64,000 bases of DNA from Chromobacterium rhizoryzae (GCF_020544465.1 NZ_CP066126.1:5208001-5272000); one strand, 5' to 3'. Counted from the first letter of the stretch, positions 1-7,737 are shown. Notes: generated from the letters alone by a model not told the origin. Program-made: numbers and translations.

Positions 1-640
1 CGGAGCCATGGCCGAAAGCGCCCTGCCCCTGCCATTCAAACCAGACCAGGGCCAGCGCCGCCAGCGGCGTCATCAGGAAGGTTTCCAAAGCCAGGCCCTC
101 CAGCGAGGCCAAGGGCGCCTTCTTGCGCAGCAGGCCGTACAAGCCGAAGGTGGCCGCCAGCGACAGCGCGATCCACGGCAAGGCGCCGGCGCTGTAAGTG
201 ATCCAGGCCACGCCGGCCGCCGCCAGCAGCAAGGCGGCGTTCTGCAGCCCGCTCAAGCGCTCGGACAGAAAGATCCGGCCCAACAACACATTGAACAGCG
301 GATTGATGAAATAGCCCAGGCTGCCCTCCACCACGTGGCCGGCATTCACCGCCCAGATATAGATCAGCCAGTTCAGCGACAGCAGCAAGGAAGACAGGCC
401 GAAGATGCCCAGTTTGCGCGGCTCGCGCACCGCGGCCGGCAGCCAGCCCCAATGATTGCGCGCGGTCAGCACCGCCGCGACGAACACCGCAGACCAGACA
501 ATGCGGTGGCACAGAATTTGCAAAGCCGGGACATCGTGCAGCGGCTTCCAGTACAAAGGAAACAGACCCCAACAGATGAAGGCGGCAACGGTGAAAACGA
601 CGCCGCGGCCGCTTTCGGAGGTAGAAGAAACTGAACTCAT
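1..640 (-). CDS. rarD: RarD/EamA-family permease, 3' end cut by window edge
   Basis: This is an integral inner-membrane protein of the drug/metabolite transporter superfamily, closest to RarD (chloramphenicol-sensitivity protein family; substrate unknown). The translation starts MSSVSSTSESGRG at the ATG complementary to 638-640. It runs through several hydrophobic segments and carries the family signatures FICWGLFPLYWK, HRIVWS and GYFINPLFNVLLG. About 213 residues are visible; family members have near 300, so the C-terminal third lies off the left edge. No stop is reached, so the gene is truncated by the window, not broken. The family assignment is firm; the transported substrate cannot be inferred. 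Confidence 0.85.
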   Translation of the reverse strand, partial: MSSVSSTSESGRGVVFTVAAFICWGLFPLYWKPLHDVPALQILCHRIVWSAVFVAAVLTARNHWGWLPAAVREPRKLGIFGLSSLLLSLNWLIYIWAVNAGHVVEGSLGYFINPLFNVLLGRIFLSERLSGLQNAALLLAAAGVAWITYSAGALPWIALSLAATFGLYGLLRKKAPLASLEGLALETFLMTPLAALALVWFEWQGQGAFGHGS

Positions 641-815
641 GGGATTTCACACAGCAAGGGAGGGGGTCAGGATGACAGCTTAACCAAATTGCCTCAGCGG
701 AAAAACCGCTATTCAATCAACAGATTGTTCAATATTTAAAACAATGACTTTCCGGATGGCAAACATGCTGCGCTGGCACAATCGCCGCAGTCGCCGTCCA
801 ATTCAGTCAATCTCT

Positions 816-843
816 TTGACGTTGACGTAAACGTAACTTATAG
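816..843 (+). promoter_or_regulatory. Candidate sigma70 promoter with MerR/LiuR-like operator in the spacer
   Basis: TTGACG at 816-821 and TTATAG at 838-843 are 16 nt apart. The spacer carries TTGACGTAAACGTAAC (822-837), a near-palindrome with two ACGT cores. ACGT-centred palindromes of this kind are known operators of MerR-family regulators of branched-chain amino acid and acyl-CoA catabolism such as LiuR, and they often sit in promoter spacers. The next gene in this orientation is iorAB, an aromatic amino acid catabolic enzyme, which fits. The element and spacing are seen; the regulator is inferred. Confidence 0.4.
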
Positions 844-1040
844 TCCGATCAAATAGAGAAAAGACTCTAGAAACCAGCCCCGGACCAGGGACCGCGCCGG
901 CATGCAAAACATGCCGGCGATCAAAAAAACACCGGCTGGAAGATGGAGCTCAACCGCTGACAGCAAAGGAGAAGCCGTCGGCGCCGCACAGACCGCACAC
1001 ATGCGGCGGGCGCAGACACACCGGGCCGCCGCCCTTGCAT

Positions 1041-1093
1041 AGAACCTGTTCAATGTCTGCCGCGCTCAACGCGCGAAACGTGAAACAGGCTCT
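1041..1093. repeat. Mini-copy of the AGAACCTGTT inverted-repeat family (53 bp)
   Basis: The left end AGAACCTGTTCAATGTCTGC and the right end AAACAGGCTCT match the termini of the full-length copies elsewhere in the window, but nearly all of the central 80-100 bp is missing. It looks like an internally deleted member of the family. Confidence 0.55.
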
Positions 1094-1140
1094 CATAAGG
1101 GCGGTGACACCGGGCCAGCGGGTCTAAAACTTAAGGAGAA

Positions 1141-1216
1141 GGCCGGCCGAACGCGCCCACAAGGCGCAGGCCGGCCCCATCGCCACAAGCGATGGGACGT
1201 CCGCCGCGCGGCGGAC
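1141..1216 (+). promoter_or_regulatory. Three consecutive hairpins in the iorAB leader
   Basis: Three inverted repeats follow each other directly. GGCCGGCC at 1141-1148 pairs with 1169-1176, with an inner GCGCC/GGCGC. CCCATCGC (1176-1183) pairs with GCGATGGG (1189-1196) around a CACAA loop. GTCCGCC (1199-1205) pairs with GGCGGAC (1210-1216). The last ends 16 nt before the Shine-Dalgarno sequence. Function is unknown; mRNA stabilisation or translational control is possible. Confidence 0.45.
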
Positions 1217-1244
1217 GCGCCCGAGAATGACAGGAGGAGAAACC

Positions 1245-4200
1245 ATGTCGATCCGCCACGCAGACCTGGAAGAAAAATACACGGCCCCCACCGGCCAGGT
1301 GCTGATGACCGGGATTCAGGCGCTGGTGCGCCTGCCCATGCTGCAACAACAACTGGACCGCGCCGCCGGGCTCAATACCGCCGGCTACGTCACCGGCTAC
1401 CGCGGCTCCCCGCTGGGCAATGTCGACCAGACCATGCAGAAGGCCGGCAAATACCTGAAGGAACACAATGTGGTGTTCCACCCCGGCCTCAACGAGGACC
1501 TGGCCGCCACCGCGGTCTGGGGCACCCAGCAGGTGAATATGTTCGACGGCCCCAAATACGACGGCGTCTACGCGCTGTGGTACGGCAAGGGTCCGGGCGT
1601 GGACCGCTCCGGCGACGTGCTCAAGCACGGCAATGCCGCCGGCACCAGCCGCCACGGCGGCGTGCTGCTGGTGGCCGGCGACGACCACGCGGCCAAGTCG
1701 TCCACCTTCCCGCATCAATCCGACCACATCCTCGCCGCCAGCATGATTCCGGTGCTCAGCCCGTCCGGGGTACAGGAAATCCTGGACTACGGCCTGCACG
1801 GCTGGGCGATGAGCCGCTATTCCGGCTGTTGGGTGTCGATCAAGGCGATCTCCGACACCATCGAAAGCTCCGCCATCGTCGACATCTCCCCGGAACGGCT
1901 GCAGTTCAAGATTCCGGAAGACTTTCCCTTGCCCGAGGACGGCCTCAACATCCGCTGGCCGGACGCGCCGCTGGCGCAGGAAAAACGCGTGCTGCACCAC
2001 CGCCTGTACGCGGCGCTGGCCTATGCCCGCGCAAACAAGCTGAACCACATCACGCTGGATTCCCCCAAGCCGCGGCTGGGCATCATCACCTGTGGCAAAA
2101 GCTATCTGGACGTGATGCAGGCGCTGGACGATCTGGGCATAGACGAGGCGCTGGCCGCCGACATCGGCCTGCGCATCTTCAAGGTGGGCATGGTCTGGCC
2201 GCTGGAGCCGGAGGGCGTGCGCCAGTTCGCAGAAGGCCTGGAAGAGATCCTGGTGGTGGAGGAAAAACGCCAGATCATCGAATACCAGTTGAAAGAGCAG
2301 CTGTACAACTGGCGCGACGACGTGCGCCCGCGCGTGGTGGGCAAGTTCGCCGAAAAAGGCGAATGGGCGCTGCCGCACGGCGACTGGCTGCTGCCGGCCG
2401 CCGGCGAGCTGACCCCGGCGATGATCGCCCGCGCCATCGCCGGCCGGCTGGCGCTGATCTTCGACAGCCCCATCATCCACGACAGGCTGAAGTTCTACGA
2501 CGACAAGGAAGCCCAGCTGGTCAAACCGCGCGAGTCCATCGCCCGCGTGCCCCACTACTGCTCCGGCTGTCCGCACAACACCAGCACCAAGGTGCCGGAA
2601 GGCAGCCGCGCCGTCGCCGGCATCGGCTGCCACTATATGGCGCACTGGATTCAGGCAGACAGCACCAAGACCTTCACCCAGATGGGCGGCGAAGGCATCA
2701 CCTGGGTGGGCCAGGCGCCGTTTACCCACACCAAGCACATTTTCACCAATCTGGGCGACGGCACCTACTTCCACTCCGGCTTGCTGGCCATCCGCGCCGC
2801 CGTGGCCGCCAAGGTCAACATCACCTACAAGATCCTGTACAACGACGCGGTGGCGATGACCGGCGGCCAGCACGTGGACGGCTATCTGGACGTGCCCATG
2901 ATCACCCGCCAGCTGGCGGCGGAAGGCATCAAGCGCATCGTGATCACCAGCGACGATCCGGACAAATACCAGAACGTCCAGGGCCTGGCGGCCGGCGTGG
3001 AAGTCTTCCACCGCCGCGAACTGGACCGGCTGCAAAAAGAACTGCGCGAAGTCGAAGGCACCACCATTCTGATCCACGATCAGACCTGCGCCGCCGAGAA
3101 GCGCCGCCGCCGCAAACGCGGCGACTACCCCGACCCGGCCAAGCGCGCCTTCATCAACCAGCAGGTCTGCGAAGGCTGCGGCGATTGCGGCCAGAAATCC
3201 GGCTGTCTGTCGGTGTTGCCGGTGGAAACCCCGCTGGGCCGCAAACGCAAGATCGACCAGTCCAGCTGCAATAAGGATTACTCCTGCGTAGAGGGCTTCT
3301 GCCCCAGCTTCGTCACCGTGGAAGGCGGCCAGCTGAAGAAATCCGCCGGCAGCAGCGCCAGCCTGGGTGCGATGCCGGCGCTGCCGGAGCCGACGATTCC
3401 GCAGCTCCACGAACCGTTCAGCATCATGGTCACCGGCGTCGGCGGCACCGGCGTGGTCACCATAGGCCAGGTGCTGGGCATGGCCGCCTATCTGGACCGC
3501 AAGGGCGTCACCGTGCTGGACATGGCCGGCCTGGCGCAGAAAGGCGGTTCGGTGTGGTCGCATGTGCGCATCGCCGACAGCCAGGACAAGCTGCACGCGG
3601 TGCGCATCGCCGCCGGCGACGCCAACCTGGTGCTGGGCTGCGATCTGGTGGTCACCGCCGCCGAGGAGGCGCTGGCCAAGATGCGCGACGGCTTCAGCCA
3701 CGCCATCGTCAACAACTACGAATCGCCGACCAGCGCCTTCCTGAAAAACCCGGACGTGCGCTTCCCCAGCAAGGCGATGAAGGACGCCGTCGTCGAATCG
3801 GTGGGCGCCGGCCGCTACAGCGAGGTCAACGCCACCCGGCTGGCCACCTCGCTGCTGGGCGACGCCATCGCCAGCAATATGTTCATGCTGGGCTACGCCT
3901 GGCAAAAGGGTTTGGTGCCGGTGACGCTGGAAGCCATCATGGAAGCGGTGCGCCTGAACGGCGCCGCGGTCAAGTTCAATCAGGACGCCTTCAGCTGGGG
4001 CCGCCACGCCGCCCATGATCCGGCGCGCATCGAAGCGCTGGTCAGCCCGTCGGCGGTGGTGGCCTTCGTTCCACGTGAAACCCCGGACGCGGTGCTGCAC
4101 CACCGCTCCAGCGCGCTGACCGCCTACCAGAACGCGGCGCTGGCCGAACGCTACAAGGCGCTGGTCGGCCGCGTGCGCCAGGCCGAGGAAGCGCTGAACC

Positions 4201-4721
4201 CGGCCAGCAGCGCGCTGACGCTGGCGGTGGCCAAGAACTACTACCATGTGCTGGCCTACAAGGACGAGTTCGAAGTGGCCCGGCTCTACACCGACGGCGG
4301 CTTCCAGCGCGAGCTGGCGCAACAGTTCGACGGCGATTACCAGCTGCGCTTCCACATCGGCGCCGGCTGGATCACCGGCGGCCAGCCGCGCAAAGTGGCT
4401 TTCGGCCCCTGGCTGCTGACCGGCATGAAGTGGCTGGCCAAGCTGCGCTTCCTGCGCGGCACCCTGCTGGACCCGTTCGCTTGGCAGGCCGACCGCAAGC
4501 TGGAGCGCCGGCTGATCGGCGAGTTCGAACAACAGGTGGACGCCTTGCTGGGCAGTCTGACGCTGGACGCGCTGCCGCGCGCGGTAGAGCTGGTGAAAAC
4601 CTGGGAAGGCGTGCGCGGCTTCGGCCACATCAAGGAGCGCAACTACCAGCAGGCCAAGAGCAAGCAAACGCAGCTGCTGAGCGAGCTGAAGCCGGGGGGC
4701 AAAAACCGCCAGGTGGCCTAA
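1245..4721 (+). CDS. iorAB: Indolepyruvate:ferredoxin oxidoreductase, fused subunits
   Basis: The enzyme oxidatively decarboxylates arylpyruvates (from Trp, Phe, Tyr transamination) to aryl-acetyl-CoA with ferredoxin as electron acceptor; it is cytoplasmic. This is the 1158-residue single-chain form common in proteobacteria. The N-terminal half is the thiamine-diphosphate part, with GDG at about residue 504 and the partner Asn in ILYN about 30 residues on. CSGCPHN starts at C439. Two Cys-rich [4Fe-4S] motifs lie near 642 (CEGCGDCGQKSGC) and 676 (CNKDYSCVEGFC). From about 725 (VTGVGGTGVVT) runs the gamma-type 2-oxoacid oxidoreductase domain. The ATG at 1245 has AGGAGG at 1232-1237; an in-frame ATG at 1227 has none. 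The stop TAA is fused to repeat copy A. Confidence 0.92.
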   Translation: MSIRHADLEEKYTAPTGQVLMTGIQALVRLPMLQQQLDRAAGLNTAGYVTGYRGSPLGNVDQTMQKAGKYLKEHNVVFHPGLNEDLAATAVWGTQQVNMFDGPKYDGVYALWYGKGPGVDRSGDVLKHGNAAGTSRHGGVLLVAGDDHAAKSSTFPHQSDHILAASMIPVLSPSGVQEILDYGLHGWAMSRYSGCWVSIKAISDTIESSAIVDISPERLQFKIPEDFPLPEDGLNIRWPDAPLAQEKRVLHHRLYAALAYARANKLNHITLDSPKPRLGIITCGKSYLDVMQALDDLGIDEALAADIGLRIFKVGMVWPLEPEGVRQFAEGLEEILVVEEKRQIIEYQLKEQLYNWRDDVRPRVVGKFAEKGEWALPHGDWLLPAAGELTPAMIARAIAGRLALIFDSPIIHDRLKFYDDKEAQLVKPRESIARVPHYCSGCPHNTSTKVPEGSRAVAGIGCHYMAHWIQADSTKTFTQMGGEGITWVGQAPFTHTKHIFTNLGDGTYFHSGLLAIRAAVAAKVNITYKILYNDAVAMTGGQHVDGYLDVPMITRQLAAEGIKRIVITSDDPDKYQNVQGLAAGVEVFHRRELDRLQKELREVEGTTILIHDQTCAAEKRRRRKRGDYPDPAKRAFINQQVCEGCGDCGQKSGCLSVLPVETPLGRKRKIDQSSCNKDYSCVEGFCPSFVTVEGGQLKKSAGSSASLGAMPALPEPTIPQLHEPFSIMVTGVGGTGVVTIGQVLGMAAYLDRKGVTVLDMAGLAQKGGSVWSHVRIADSQDKLHAVRIAAGDANLVLGCDLVVTAAEEALAKMRDGFSHAIVNNYESPTSAFLKNPDVRFPSKAMKDAVVESVGAGRYSEVNATRLATSLLGDAIASNMFMLGYAWQKGLVPVTLEAIMEAVRLNGAAVKFNQDAFSWGRHAAHDPARIEALVSPSAVVAFVPRETPDAVLHHRSSALTAYQNAALAERYKALVGRVRQAEEALNPASSALTLAVAKNYYHVLAYKDEFEVARLYTDGGFQRELAQQFDGDYQLRFHIGAGWITGGQPRKVAFGPWLLTGMKWLAKLRFLRGTLLDPFAWQADRKLERRLIGEFEQQVDALLGSLTLDALPRAVELVKTWEGVRGFGHIKERNYQQAKSKQTQLLSELKPGGKNRQVA

Positions 4722-4865
4722 GAACCTGTTTAGGATCTGCTGCGCTTCGTGGAGCGTTGCACGGTGAGTACAAGCTCAAAATGCTCGTGTACCACGTGTA
4801 CATTCCGCTTTTTCACTCGTTTTCGCCTTGTCTCGCCCTGGCTCGCGAGATCGTAAATAGGTTCT
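4721..4865. repeat. Repeat family copy A (145 bp), iorAB side orientation
   Basis: The ends are AGAACCTGTTTAGGATCT (4721-4738) and AGATCGTAAATAGGTTCT (4848-4865), inverted repeats of each other with two mismatches. The body contains the family blocks CACGGTGAGTAC and TTGTCTCGC. The first base is the last base of the iorAB stop codon. It lies between iorAB and its terminator at 4923-4953. Confidence 0.85.
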
Positions 4866-4885
4866 AAGTTGAACAGATTGAAGTT

Positions 4886-4953
4886 GCTGTAAACGTAGTA
4901 CCCGAGTGTTCCTACAGCTTGCGGGCGTCGACCAAGGTCGACGCCCTTTTTTT
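4886..4953 (+). terminator. Strong intrinsic terminator, with an upstream hairpin
   Basis: GGGCGTCGACC (4923-4933) pairs perfectly with GGTCGACGCCC (4936-4946) and is followed by seven Ts. Just upstream GCTGTA (4886-4891) can pair with TACAGC (4913-4918). It should end iorAB transcription. The extra upstream stem leaves open a small RNA released by processing or from its own promoter. Confidence 0.85.
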
Positions 4954-4987
4954 ACCCATTCTTTCTGCCAGAGACACCTTCTTTGAA

Positions 4988-5041
4988 TTGAAAATGCCAA
5001 TATCATTTTCTAGTATTGTAGGTGGCGCATAGCTGCCACCT
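4988..5041 (+). promoter_or_regulatory. sigma70-type promoter with a 5'-end hairpin for the lipoprotein gene
   Basis: TTGAAA (4988-4993), a 17-nt spacer and TAGTAT (5011-5016) form a good housekeeping promoter in an AT-rich patch. Directly after the expected start site AGGTGGC (5020-5026) can pair with GCCACCT (5035-5041), so the transcript would begin with a hairpin, 35 nt before the ATG at 5076. Confidence 0.65.
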
Positions 5042-5075
5042 CAAAACTCAAACAACCCAATAAGGAAACTCGCCC

Positions 5076-5627
5076 ATGCTCCTGACCCCTCGCCACTGGC
5101 TGCTCGCCTCCGCCTGCGCGCTGCTATTGGGCTGCGCGTCCACGCCCGGCAGCGACCGCTGCGCCGACCTGACCCAGCCAGCCCTGCCCGGCATGGCCGC
5201 GGTGGACAATCCCGATCTGCTGAACAGCGCATTGGGCCAGCCCGGCAAAGGCGGCCTGTGCGCCGGCCAGGTACGGCGCCAGGAGCCGGCGGATCAAACC
5301 GTGACGGTCTACCGCGTGTACGACAGCGCCAAGGCCAATTCGCGGCTGGGCCGCTGGTGGTCGTTCAGCCAGCCGCAAGGGCCGGTGGCCGCCTACCGCG
5401 CCGCCAACGCCATCTGCCCAAGCTGGAGCCAGCTCAACCGCATGGTGCGCTGCCAATTGAAAGTGGGCGCCCAGGTGGCGGTGGGTCCGGGCCAAAGCGC
5501 CGATTGCGCGCCGGACGCCAACTATCCGCCCTCGCCGGTCAACCAGGTCTACATCCCCAACGCCAGCCCGGACAGCCTGCTGGTGGAGCGCTGCGAGGAT
5601 CTGGGAGATTTCCCGCCGGCCTCTTGA
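5076..5627 (+). CDS. Predicted outer-membrane lipoprotein, unknown function
   Basis: This 183-residue protein begins with a lipoprotein signal, and LLLGC is a good lipobox with the lipidated Cys near residue 20, so it should be exported and lipid-anchored. The mature part has several further cysteines (CADL, GLCAGQ, ICPSW, VRCQLK, DCAPD, ERCEDL), six in all, suggesting disulfides in the periplasm. I do not recognise a domain. AAGGA lies 11 nt before the ATG, and a strong promoter sits at 4988-5016 behind the iorAB terminator, so it is probably monocistronic. It is convincing as a gene; the function is unknown. Confidence 0.75.
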   Translation: MLLTPRHWLLASACALLLGCASTPGSDRCADLTQPALPGMAAVDNPDLLNSALGQPGKGGLCAGQVRRQEPADQTVTVYRVYDSAKANSRLGRWWSFSQPQGPVAAYRAANAICPSWSQLNRMVRCQLKVGAQVAVGPGQSADCAPDANYPPSPVNQVYIPNASPDSLLVERCEDLGDFPPAS

Positions 5628-5669
5628 GCGAGACTACGCTCGATTGACCCCACCCCTCTAAGCCGCCAG

Positions 5670-5705
5670 CATGGCCGTTTCATCCCAAACGAGGAATCGG
5701 CCATG
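5670..5705 (+). promoter_or_regulatory. Start-codon hairpin of the 5703 gene
   Basis: CATGGCCG (5670-5677) pairs with CGGCCATG (5698-5705), followed after one T-T mismatch by TTC/GAA. The 3' arm contains the ATG start codon (5703-5705), and the apical loop and its rim carry the GAGG Shine-Dalgarno sequence (5691-5694). The same structure with changed bases occurs at the DUF2059 gene (6304-6338). Confidence 0.6.
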
Positions 5706-6179
5706 CACCTTATCCTCCTTCTCGCGACCAGTCTAAGCGCCCTGCTGCTGCCTTCCACCCCCACGCTCTCCGACAACGACAGCATCGCCGCCGCTGAGCG
5801 GCTGCAGGCGCTGCCCAAGGCCATCGAAGAAACCCGCTCTGTGCTAATGAAGAAAGAAGAAGGTCTGCCAATTATTGGAAAATTGGATGCTTTCGTGGCG
5901 AGCTTGTCCGGCGATTATGGTTTCTTGCTGCACGTGGACATGCAAGCTGAACTGGCAAGCGAAGAAGCCAAAAAGAGATTCACCGACTACGCGCCCAAAT
6001 TCCGCAGCGCAATGATCATGATGCTGTCGTCCTATACCGCGACTGAACTGGCCACGCCTGACAGCAAAGAGCAGTTGCAAGCGCAGGCCAAGCAACTCAT
6101 CAATGAGTTGATGGAGGCCGAGGAGGAACAAGCGGTGACAAGAGTGCTCTTCACTACATTCACCATCCTGAAGCCATAG
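5703..6179 (+). CDS. Small exported protein, divergent neighbour of the DUF2059 gene
   Basis: This 158-residue protein has a hydrophobic N-terminal signal (MHLILLLATSLSALLLP) and a helical, charged mature part without cysteines. The upstream 35 bases, the signal-peptide start and the stretch DNDSIAAAERLQAL resemble the next gene (EDSVAAAKALLRAM), so the two probably arose by duplication. The rest no longer aligns by eye and is visibly less GC-rich, so the gene may be chimeric. No catalytic motif is seen. The function is unknown; a periplasmic location is inferred from the signal. Confidence 0.65.
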   Translation: MHLILLLATSLSALLLPSTPTLSDNDSIAAAERLQALPKAIEETRSVLMKKEEGLPIIGKLDAFVASLSGDYGFLLHVDMQAELASEEAKKRFTDYAPKFRSAMIMMLSSYTATELATPDSKEQLQAQAKQLINELMEAEEEQAVTRVLFTTFTILKP

Positions 6180-6264
6180 GCGTCGAAGGCTGCAATATTC
6201 TCAACTCATGAAGAGGCATAGCACTCTGATTCATGAACACCTGTTTACGGCCGTTGGGAACGCT

Positions 6265-6289
6265 GGGAGGCGGCATGTTGACGCCTCCC
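6265..6289. other. Hairpin between the duplicated small genes
   Basis: GGGAGGCG (6265-6272) pairs with CGCCTCCC (6282-6289) around a 9-nt loop. No T-run follows, so it is not a typical terminator. It sits 15 nt before the start-codon hairpin of the DUF2059 gene. Confidence 0.4.
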
Positions 6290-6303
6290 GCCTAAGCCAT
6301 CAG

Positions 6304-6338
6304 CATGGTCGTTTATTCCAACAAGAGAAACGACCATG
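6304..6338 (+). promoter_or_regulatory. Start-codon hairpin of the DUF2059 gene
   Basis: CATGGTCGTTT (6304-6314) pairs perfectly over 11 bp with AAACGACCATG (6328-6338). The start codon at 6336 is inside the 3' arm, and AGAG (6324-6327) at the end of the 13-nt loop serves as Shine-Dalgarno. Compared with 5670-5705, a C-G pair is replaced by T-A, which preserves pairing. Confidence 0.65.
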
Positions 6339-6869
6339 CGCCTTAAGCCCCTTCTCGCCGCCGGCCTGTGCGCCGCGCTGTTCCACGCCGGCCCGGCGTT
6401 CGCCGCCGAAGACAGCGTCGCCGCCGCCAAAGCCCTGCTGCGGGCGATGCGTTACGACGAGATCATCGCGCAAACGATGCAACAGATGGAAGCCTCCATG
6501 CAGCAGCAAATGGAGCAGCAGCTGTGGCAAAACCTGCCAAACTGCGCGGAAACGCCGGACTGCAAAAGCAAGGTCGGCGCTTTTCTGCAGCAGGTGATGA
6601 AAACCCAGCAAGCCTATTTCCAATCCCCCGAAACCCGCAAATTGATGAACGAAGTGCAGGTCCAGGCGCTGAGCAAGAATTTCAGCGTCGCCGAGATCCG
6701 CGAGATGAGCGCTTTCTATCAGACCCCCACCGGCAGCAAGATGCTGCGGCTGATGCCCAAGATCACGGCGGAAATCGGTCCGGTGCTGATGAAGGACATC
6801 GGCCAGCGCTTGATGCCCGAGCTCAAGCAGCAGATGGACGAATTCGCGCGGCGGAACGACGTCCGCTAA
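6336..6869 (+). CDS. DUF2059 family periplasmic protein
   Basis: This 177-residue protein has a cleavable signal peptide ending near AFA/AED. The mature part matches the DUF2059 pattern: a helical N-terminal part (AAKALLRAMRYDEIIAQTMQQM), then the conserved FSVAEIREMSAFYQTPTGSKM block and a Met/Gln-rich helical tail. The biochemical role of the family is not established; members are exported and usually near 150-180 residues, as here. Two cysteines (C48, C54 region) could form a disulfide. A strong hairpin covers its start codon and a bidirectional terminator follows. Confidence 0.8.
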   Translation: MRLKPLLAAGLCAALFHAGPAFAAEDSVAAAKALLRAMRYDEIIAQTMQQMEASMQQQMEQQLWQNLPNCAETPDCKSKVGAFLQQVMKTQQAYFQSPETRKLMNEVQVQALSKNFSVAEIREMSAFYQTPTGSKMLRLMPKITAEIGPVLMKDIGQRLMPELKQQMDEFARRNDVR

Positions 6870-6888
6870 ACCGGCCAACACGCAGCAA

Positions 6889-6914
6889 AACGGGGCCAGC
6901 GGCCCCGTTATTGT
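6889..6914. terminator. Terminator between convergent DUF2059 gene and mscS
   Basis: AACGGGGCC (6889-6897) pairs with GGCCCCGTT (6901-6909) around AGC. T-rich sequence follows on the plus strand and TTTTGC on the minus strand, so it can serve both genes. Confidence 0.7.
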
Positions 6915-6933
6915 TGTCCAGCGCCCGCGGCGC

Positions 6934-7737
6934 TCAGCTCTGACGCACCACCATCGCCTGCTCCGGTGCCGGGAAGCCGCCGGCGGCCAGGGTCTCGCGA
7001 ATCACGCGGTTGCTGTCGAAATACACCTGCCAGTAATCCTGCGGCTTGCAATAAGGCCGCACCGCCAACACCGGTCCCAAGGGCGTGAACTCCAGCAGGC
7101 CGATGTCCGGCGCCGGGCTGGCCAGCACATTGGGCACCTTGGCCACCGTCTCCCGCAGCAAGCTCATCGCCGCGGCGTGATCGGCGCTGGCGGCCAACTG
7201 GGCTTTCAAATCCACCCGCCGCTGTTCGTTAACACTGAAGTTCTGGATGGTGTCGGAGAAGATCTTGTTGTTGCCGATCAGGGTCAGCACCCCGTCCGGC
7301 GTGTCCACCGCGGTGGCGAACAAGCCGATGTGCTTGACCGTGCCGATCACGCCGGCCACGCCCACCAGATCGCCCACTTTGAACGGCCGCAACACCACCA
7401 GGAAGATGCCGGCGGCGAAATTGGCCAGCAGTCCGCTCCAGGCCATGCCCACCGCCACGCCGGCGGCGGCGATCACCGCGGCGAAGGTGGTGGTCTGCAC
7501 CCCGAAGAAACCGAGGATGCCGATCACCAGCACAATGGTCAGCGTCACGTCCAGGAAGGACTTCACGTACTGGCGGATGGTGTGGTCCAGCGACTTGCTG
7601 GCCAGCTTGGCGTCCAGCAGCCGGGTGGCGAAACTGATCAGCCAGCGGCCCACCAGCCACAGCAAGATGGCCGACAATATATTGAGGCCGATCTTCACCG
7701 CCAGATCGGTCCAGTGAGTCCAGTTAATGGCATCCAT
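6934..7737 (-). CDS. mscS: MscS-family small-conductance mechanosensitive channel
   Basis: This inner-membrane channel releases solutes on hypo-osmotic shock. At 267 residues it is close to E. coli MscS (286). Three membrane helices are visible: near 12-32, 55-80, and the pore-lining TM3 from about 84 (FAAVIAAAGVAVGMAWSGLLANFAAG), with the Ala/Gly-rich packing typical of the pore. The beta domain follows, with FKVGDLVGVAGVIGTVKHIGLFATAVDTPDG and the signature GNNKIFSDTIQNFS. The ATG is preceded by AAGGGGAA. It converges on the DUF2059 gene. The assignment is secure. Confidence 0.93.
   Translation of the reverse strand: MDAINWTHWTDLAVKIGLNILSAILLWLVGRWLISFATRLLDAKLASKSLDHTIRQYVKSFLDVTLTIVLVIGILGFFGVQTTTFAAVIAAAGVAVGMAWSGLLANFAAGIFLVVLRPFKVGDLVGVAGVIGTVKHIGLFATAVDTPDGVLTLIGNNKIFSDTIQNFSVNEQRRVDLKAQLAASADHAAAMSLLRETVAKVPNVLASPAPDIGLLEFTPLGPVLAVRPYCKPQDYWQVYFDSNRVIRETLAAGGFPAPEQAMVVRQS

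Larger units (their letters stand above)
641..1244. other. Gene-free 604-base region between rarD and iorAB
   Basis: No convincing coding frame is present. The stretch holds a small inverted repeat at 688-702 near rarD, a promoter-like element with an ACGT-rich operator at 816-843, a 53-bp mini-copy of the AGAACCTGTT repeat at 1041-1093, and three consecutive hairpins at 1141-1216 just before iorAB. If the promoter at 816-843 is real, iorAB has a structured leader of about 400 nt. Confidence 0.6.

Noticed and set aside
1131..4667. 1178-codon minus-strand frame opposite iorAB
   Set aside because: It is rich in His/Gln/Arg/Val without any motif and mirrors the codon structure of iorAB on the other strand; a high-GC antisense artefact.
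6305..6346. 13-codon leader peptide ORF overlapping the DUF2059 start
   Set aside because: It has no ribosome site and its counterpart at 5671 is not conserved in length; it follows from the hairpin sequence.
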